64,000 nucleotides of DNA from Anaeramoeba flamelloides. Its lineage: Eukaryota; Metamonada; Anaeramoebidae. The notes below the pieces were generated by a model, which saw only the letters and a program-made list of their open reading frames with translations, searched no databases and was not told where the DNA came from. This document shows positions 60,194-64,000 of this stretch, piece after piece (the stretch's first letter is position 1; each line of letters starts with the position of its first letter). The DNA lies in the NCBI GenBank assembly GCA_027625915.1, contig JANTQA010000012.1:15710501-15774500 (forward strand), written 5' to 3'. Made by a program: the position numbers and the translations under genes.

Positions 60194-62920
60194 ATTTATT
60201 ATTACCGTTTTTTTTCTTTTTGATTGTTATATTTACATAGATTATTATCTTTTTTTTTTCTGTTTTTTTTCCTCTTAATTTTAAGTCTCTAATTGGATGT
60301 TTAAATAATAAATTCTTTTAAAAAAAATCTCAAATTTTTTATTTTTTTTTTAATTTTCTTCTGATCAGAAAATAAATGTCAATTAAAAGTGGAACAAAAA
60401 ATAAAAAAATATTTATTGTATAAAAAAATTTCTGTTTTTTATCTGATAATCCTTAGGTTTATATTGTATATTACCGAAGAATGGCTTAGACTCTCAATTG
60501 GTAAGAAGAGTTTCAAGTTTTTTTTTACTTATTGTTTTAGTTTAACACAAAAATTAAACAAAATCTAATTATAGTTTTCAAGAACTTTGGTTTTATTCAG
60601 ATAATATCTGTCTTTATTATTATTATTATTGAAGAAGTGTAAATTAAACACTAAATGTCCTTTTAGTTAAAATTTCTTAGAGGAAATTTAAGTGTAAAAT
60701 CATGGATTTCAGGTTTGTTCAAGTGAATGAGATACCGTACATTTGTTGTGTTGTGAAAGAAGCATAAAAAAAAAATTACAAGAAAAAAAGAAAAAAATAT
60801 GTTAAAGAAAGAAATTTAAAAAGAGTTTATCAGAAGAAATTGGTAAAAAATCAAAAAAAAAAAAAACTAAACTCTATTTCAAATAAAATCTAACAGAAAA
60901 TTCCAAGAATTATACATTATTGGATCAAATTAATTGTATTATCATTCTACAATCTAAAAAACTCTTAAAACATAAAAAAAAACACTCAACTGAATCTTTG
61001 AAACTCTTTAAAACAAACAATAAAAATTACAATTAAATATTAAAAATTGACATGTCTTTTTAAAGGAAATGAGAAATCTAGTTTTGTAAATTGTAAAGAA
61101 AAAAATTATAAAATAGTTAAAAAACTGTTGAACAAGGCAAATTGAGTAAAAGTTTTTTACATTATATTGATAACTCTTTTCTTTACAAACTTTTGCTCTT
61201 TAAAGTTTCATTTTCAATATTATGCGTCAATTCATCTGGGTATTTTGTTGGGTATATTTTTTTTTCAATATTTTCTCTTTTCTTTGTTCCATACATCAAT
61301 CCAATACTTGTCTTTCTTAATTTCTATATCTAGTTCATTTTGAATCAAACTTAAACTGTTTCCATTTTTATACTGACAGTTTTTTTTTTAAATTGGGTTC
61401 TTCTTATCTTGTTTTTTCATTTTTTAACTGTCCAATATCCATAAATAAAAAAAACAAAAAATAAAAAAAATAAACAATTAAAATGAAATTTACTATGAAC
61501 AAATTAGTTTATTAACAATCAAATTTAAAAATATTGATTATTTGAGAGGTGTTACCTTTTTTAGAAAAAGAGTTTATATCTAAATATAAATATACAAAAT
61601 AACATTCATGATACTTTTTAATAATTTAATTTAATTTGATAATTGATGATGAATGTTCATTTCGGGATGTTGTTTAATTTTCGAAATTTTTCTTTTTGAT
61701 CTCGTTTTTCTTTAATCTTTAATATTTTTATGTCTTTGCTTTTTCTTTTTTATTTTCAAGTTACCCATAATAGCATGTTTTAAATCTCCAGTATTAGTGA
61801 ATTAACTTCTTGGTCTTTTCACCTTACAACTGATCTTCCCAATATAAATAAAATTATGAGGGGAAAAAATGAAAACAAATTTGAAAAGATATGTTTTTAG
61901 TGATAATCCAGTTTTTTGTAAAAATAAAATAGTTTTTCAAAAATAATTTCATACAACTCTGATCTACTATCCAAAATCTTTTCGAATATTTAATTGGCTT
62001 TTAAAATCAGCTTTTTTGTTTGCATTCAATCTCTGATTAAATAAATACCTTAAGTGGTGAGTTACTATCAAATATTTCAATTGGAAATTTCAATTGAAAA
62101 TCTCAATTATTAAAATATTTGATACTAAATTTTCAATTAAATTAATTAGAACACGGAAGTAGAAGGATATTTATTCTGTTTTTGGAGAATTTCAAAATTT
62201 ATTTATTATAATTTTCAAAGTACATTTTAATAAAAAATCTTTTTTTATTACAAAATAAGAATCTTGGAAAAGATTATTCTTGATTGAATTTAGTTTCATT
62301 TTCAAATTGTTGAAGTAATTTAATTATTAAACATGTATTTATTGGAATATTTTTTTTGAATGACTATAACAGACAATTATATATATATATATATATATAT
62401 ACTTTTATTAAAATATATAATATTAAATATATAATTTTTACATTTTTCATAGTTTTTCTTTTTTGTTTCTTTTTCTTTTATTTAATTGAGTAAGTTAAAA
62501 AATAAAGGAACATTATCAGAAAGAAATATCAATTTTCTAAATAAAAATAAAACGAACAGAAGACTAATGGATATTATATTTATAATTTTATTTTTTTTTT
62601 TTTTTTTCAGAAAATCATTGATTTTCTAATAGGAATAATATTCAAAACAAATCTAACAGTGATTTAATAGAATAAAAATTTGAACAATTAAATGATAATT
62701 TTTGTAAAGAAAGAAACTACCTTTTTTCCAATTAACCATCTTTATCTAATCACTGTGATTACATAAATTTATAAATTATCAACTTTTTTTAAAAAATATC
62801 ATAAATATTTAGATATTGTTGTATGGAAAAACAAAAGAGAATAAAAAAAATTAAAATTGTTTTTAAAAAGAAATGGTTAATAAAAAACAAAAAAATGAAG
62901 GTTTTTTGATAGGAAATGAT
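60194..62920. other. gene-free region between convergent TRAPPC9 and Rab genes
   Basis: Holds the 3' ends of two convergent genes. A (TA)n tract lies at 62378-62401. A small inverted pair around TCAAATATTTCAATTG and its inverse occurs near 62065-62115. No supported gene. Confidence 0.5.
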
Positions 62921-63253
62921 TTAACAACAAGACTTTTTTCTTTTTGGATCTTGGGGTTCTATCATGATTTCTGAAATTTTGGATTTCTTTTTTTCTTTTT
63001 TTTCAATTTTTTCTGGGATTTTTGTTAATTCTTGTGCTAAACTAAAAAACATTTCATTGACGTTTTTTGATGTTTTTGCAGAAGTTTCAAAATAGTGGAG
63101 CTTGTGAAGTGAACAATATTCTTTTGCGTCAGATTTTTTAATAGCCCGTTTTTCTTCTAGATCACTTTTATTACCAACAAATCCAATAATCAAATCCGGA
63201 ATACCCTTTTCATACAATTCGTCTACCCATTGTTTTGCTCTGGAATAAGAATC
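62921..63253 (-). CDS. Rab5-like small GTPase, last exon only
   Basis: A 110-residue C-terminal exon opening at a GAAATTAG acceptor (minus strand, phase 0) and ending in TAA. It starts DSYSRAKQWVDELYEKGIPD, has the base-binding VGNKSDLEEKRAI, and ETSAKTSKNVNEMF, which closely follows the Rab5 subfamily's ETSAKTxxNVNEIF. It ends KKSCC, the double-Cys geranylgeranylation signal of Rabs, so it is membrane-attached. Rab5 proteins control early endosome fusion. The exons with the P-loop, switch regions and DTAGQE are not found in the remaining 750 bp of the window. Either they lie beyond its end or this is a gene fragment. Confidence 0.85.
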   Translation of the reverse strand, partial: DSYSRAKQWVDELYEKGIPDLIIGFVGNKSDLEEKRAIKKSDAKEYCSLHKLHYFETSAKTSKNVNEMFFSLAQELTKIPEKIEKKEKKKSKISEIMIEPQDPKRKKSCC

Positions 63254-64000
63254 CTAATTTCAAAATTTTGGAATTATTTGATGAAAAATACTCAGTTTAG
63301 ATTTTTTTTTGTTTGTGGAAAAGTGATATTTATGCAAGTGGAAATATGGTTTCTCTATTTTTAGAGTTTTTTTGAGAAAAATTGGGTTTTGAAGAAACTA
63401 CTGATGTAATATCCGGTGTGAAGCGCTATATAAAAGCATTCATTAATAACGGGTGTTTTGAGTAAACCACATCTGAATCAATTAAGGAAGTAAGTACATT
63501 TTATCATTTTGAAAAATTTTTTTGTGTAAATCGTACTGAAAAAGATTTTTTTAGTGCCACCAGATATTGAAACATTGAAACCAAAACATTACCCTTGGCT
63601 CTATTTGTGAAAAAGAACCAAAGTAATTCCGAGTTGAATCTTTCATTTTTTGATTTTATCGAACATTTTTTTTGATTAAATTTTTAATTTTATTAAATTT
63701 GGTTTTCGATCTCGAAATGTGTTTATAGGAATGCCTGAAATTAATCAAAGAGTAAACCAAAAAATAGACCCGAAAAGGTGTGTATTTGAAACAAATATTT
63801 TCTTATAGAAAACAAAACACGAAAGATCACCATTCTAGATAAATTTGTTGAAATCAAGAAAAAAAAAAAAAAAAAAAAAAAATTCAATCAAAGCCTATTT
63901 TAGAAGAATTATTTTTTTTTTTCTTAATTTCGATAAATCCAAAAAAAAATATAACTTTGAATCTCTTGCTAAATTACTATTTATTATTATTTTACAAATC
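63254..64000. other. Rab intron and possible promoter of a plus-strand gene
   Basis: TATATAAAAG at 63427-63436 resembles the CK2-beta TATA box. Downstream on the plus strand are a consensus GTAAGT donor at 63490, a T-rich AG near 63555, and an ATG-containing stretch at about 63731-63778 reading MPEINQRVNQKIDPK between an ATAG acceptor and a GTGTGT donor. These could be 5' exons of a gene running out of the window, but none matches a known family. A 24-base A run is at about 63859-63882. Confidence 0.3.

Noticed and set aside
1-64000. tRNA, rRNA, CRISPR and viral remnants
   Set aside because: I looked for T-loop strings, spaced direct repeats and polymerase or capsid motifs on both strands and saw none; a tRNAscan/Rfam/Infernal run would settle it.

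Overview
This window is nuclear DNA from a very AT-rich unicellular eukaryote. Coding stretches are visibly richer in G+C than the surrounding DNA, which is dominated by A/T runs, (TA)n tracts and small palindromic elements. The genes contain GT..AG introns ranging from about 50 bp to almost 4 kb. The proteins carry Lys/Asn/Glu-rich low-complexity inserts, and every gene end I can place uses TAA. Together these features suggest a free-living amoeboid or flagellate protist (an Anaeramoeba-, heterolobosean- or amoebozoan-like genome). That placement is inference from style, not a phylogenetic result.

Gene order, left to right: a PIGW/GWT1 inositol acyltransferase of GPI-anchor synthesis (+, 6.7-8.7 kb); a membrane acyltransferase-3 family protein (+, two exons, 12.9-14.5 kb); a three-repeat Myb protein with a long basic tail (+, at least four exons, 20.1-27.0 kb); an unrecognised low-complexity protein (+, 28.6-29.8 kb); the casein kinase 2 regulatory subunit (+, three exons, 31.3-36.0 kb); an ERI1-like DEDDh exonuclease fused to a degenerate nucleotidyltransferase domain (+, two exons, 40.2-42.2 kb); a divergent Rho-like GTPase with altered catalytic positions (-, 46.1-46.8 kb); the TRAPP II subunit TRAPPC9/Trs120 (+, three exons, 53.4-60.2 kb); and the last exon of a Rab5-like GTPase (-, 62.9-63.3 kb, 5' part not in view). 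These are ordinary housekeeping and signalling genes and do not form an operon or gene cluster.

Between and inside the genes are many short non-coding inverted-repeat elements (MITE/foldback type). Several families have ends beginning CAG and flanked by TA, as expected for Tc1/mariner-type target duplication: a ~198-bp family with six copies and one end fragment; 445-478 bp elements; a 1.4-kb foldback with ATCGCGAT tracts that carries one of the 198-bp elements; and one MITE nested inside another at 47.8-48.6 kb. Large introns of the Myb, CK2-beta and TRAPPC9 genes are loaded with these elements, so their pre-mRNAs should form long hairpins.

The most interesting item is the exonuclease-nucleotidyltransferase fusion: a 3'-end-removing domain joined to a tailing-enzyme fold whose catalytic aspartates appear largely lost. 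Second is the Rho-like GTPase, altered at positions equivalent to G12, T35 and Q61. I found no rRNA, tRNA, CRISPR array, viral remnant or autonomous transposase gene.
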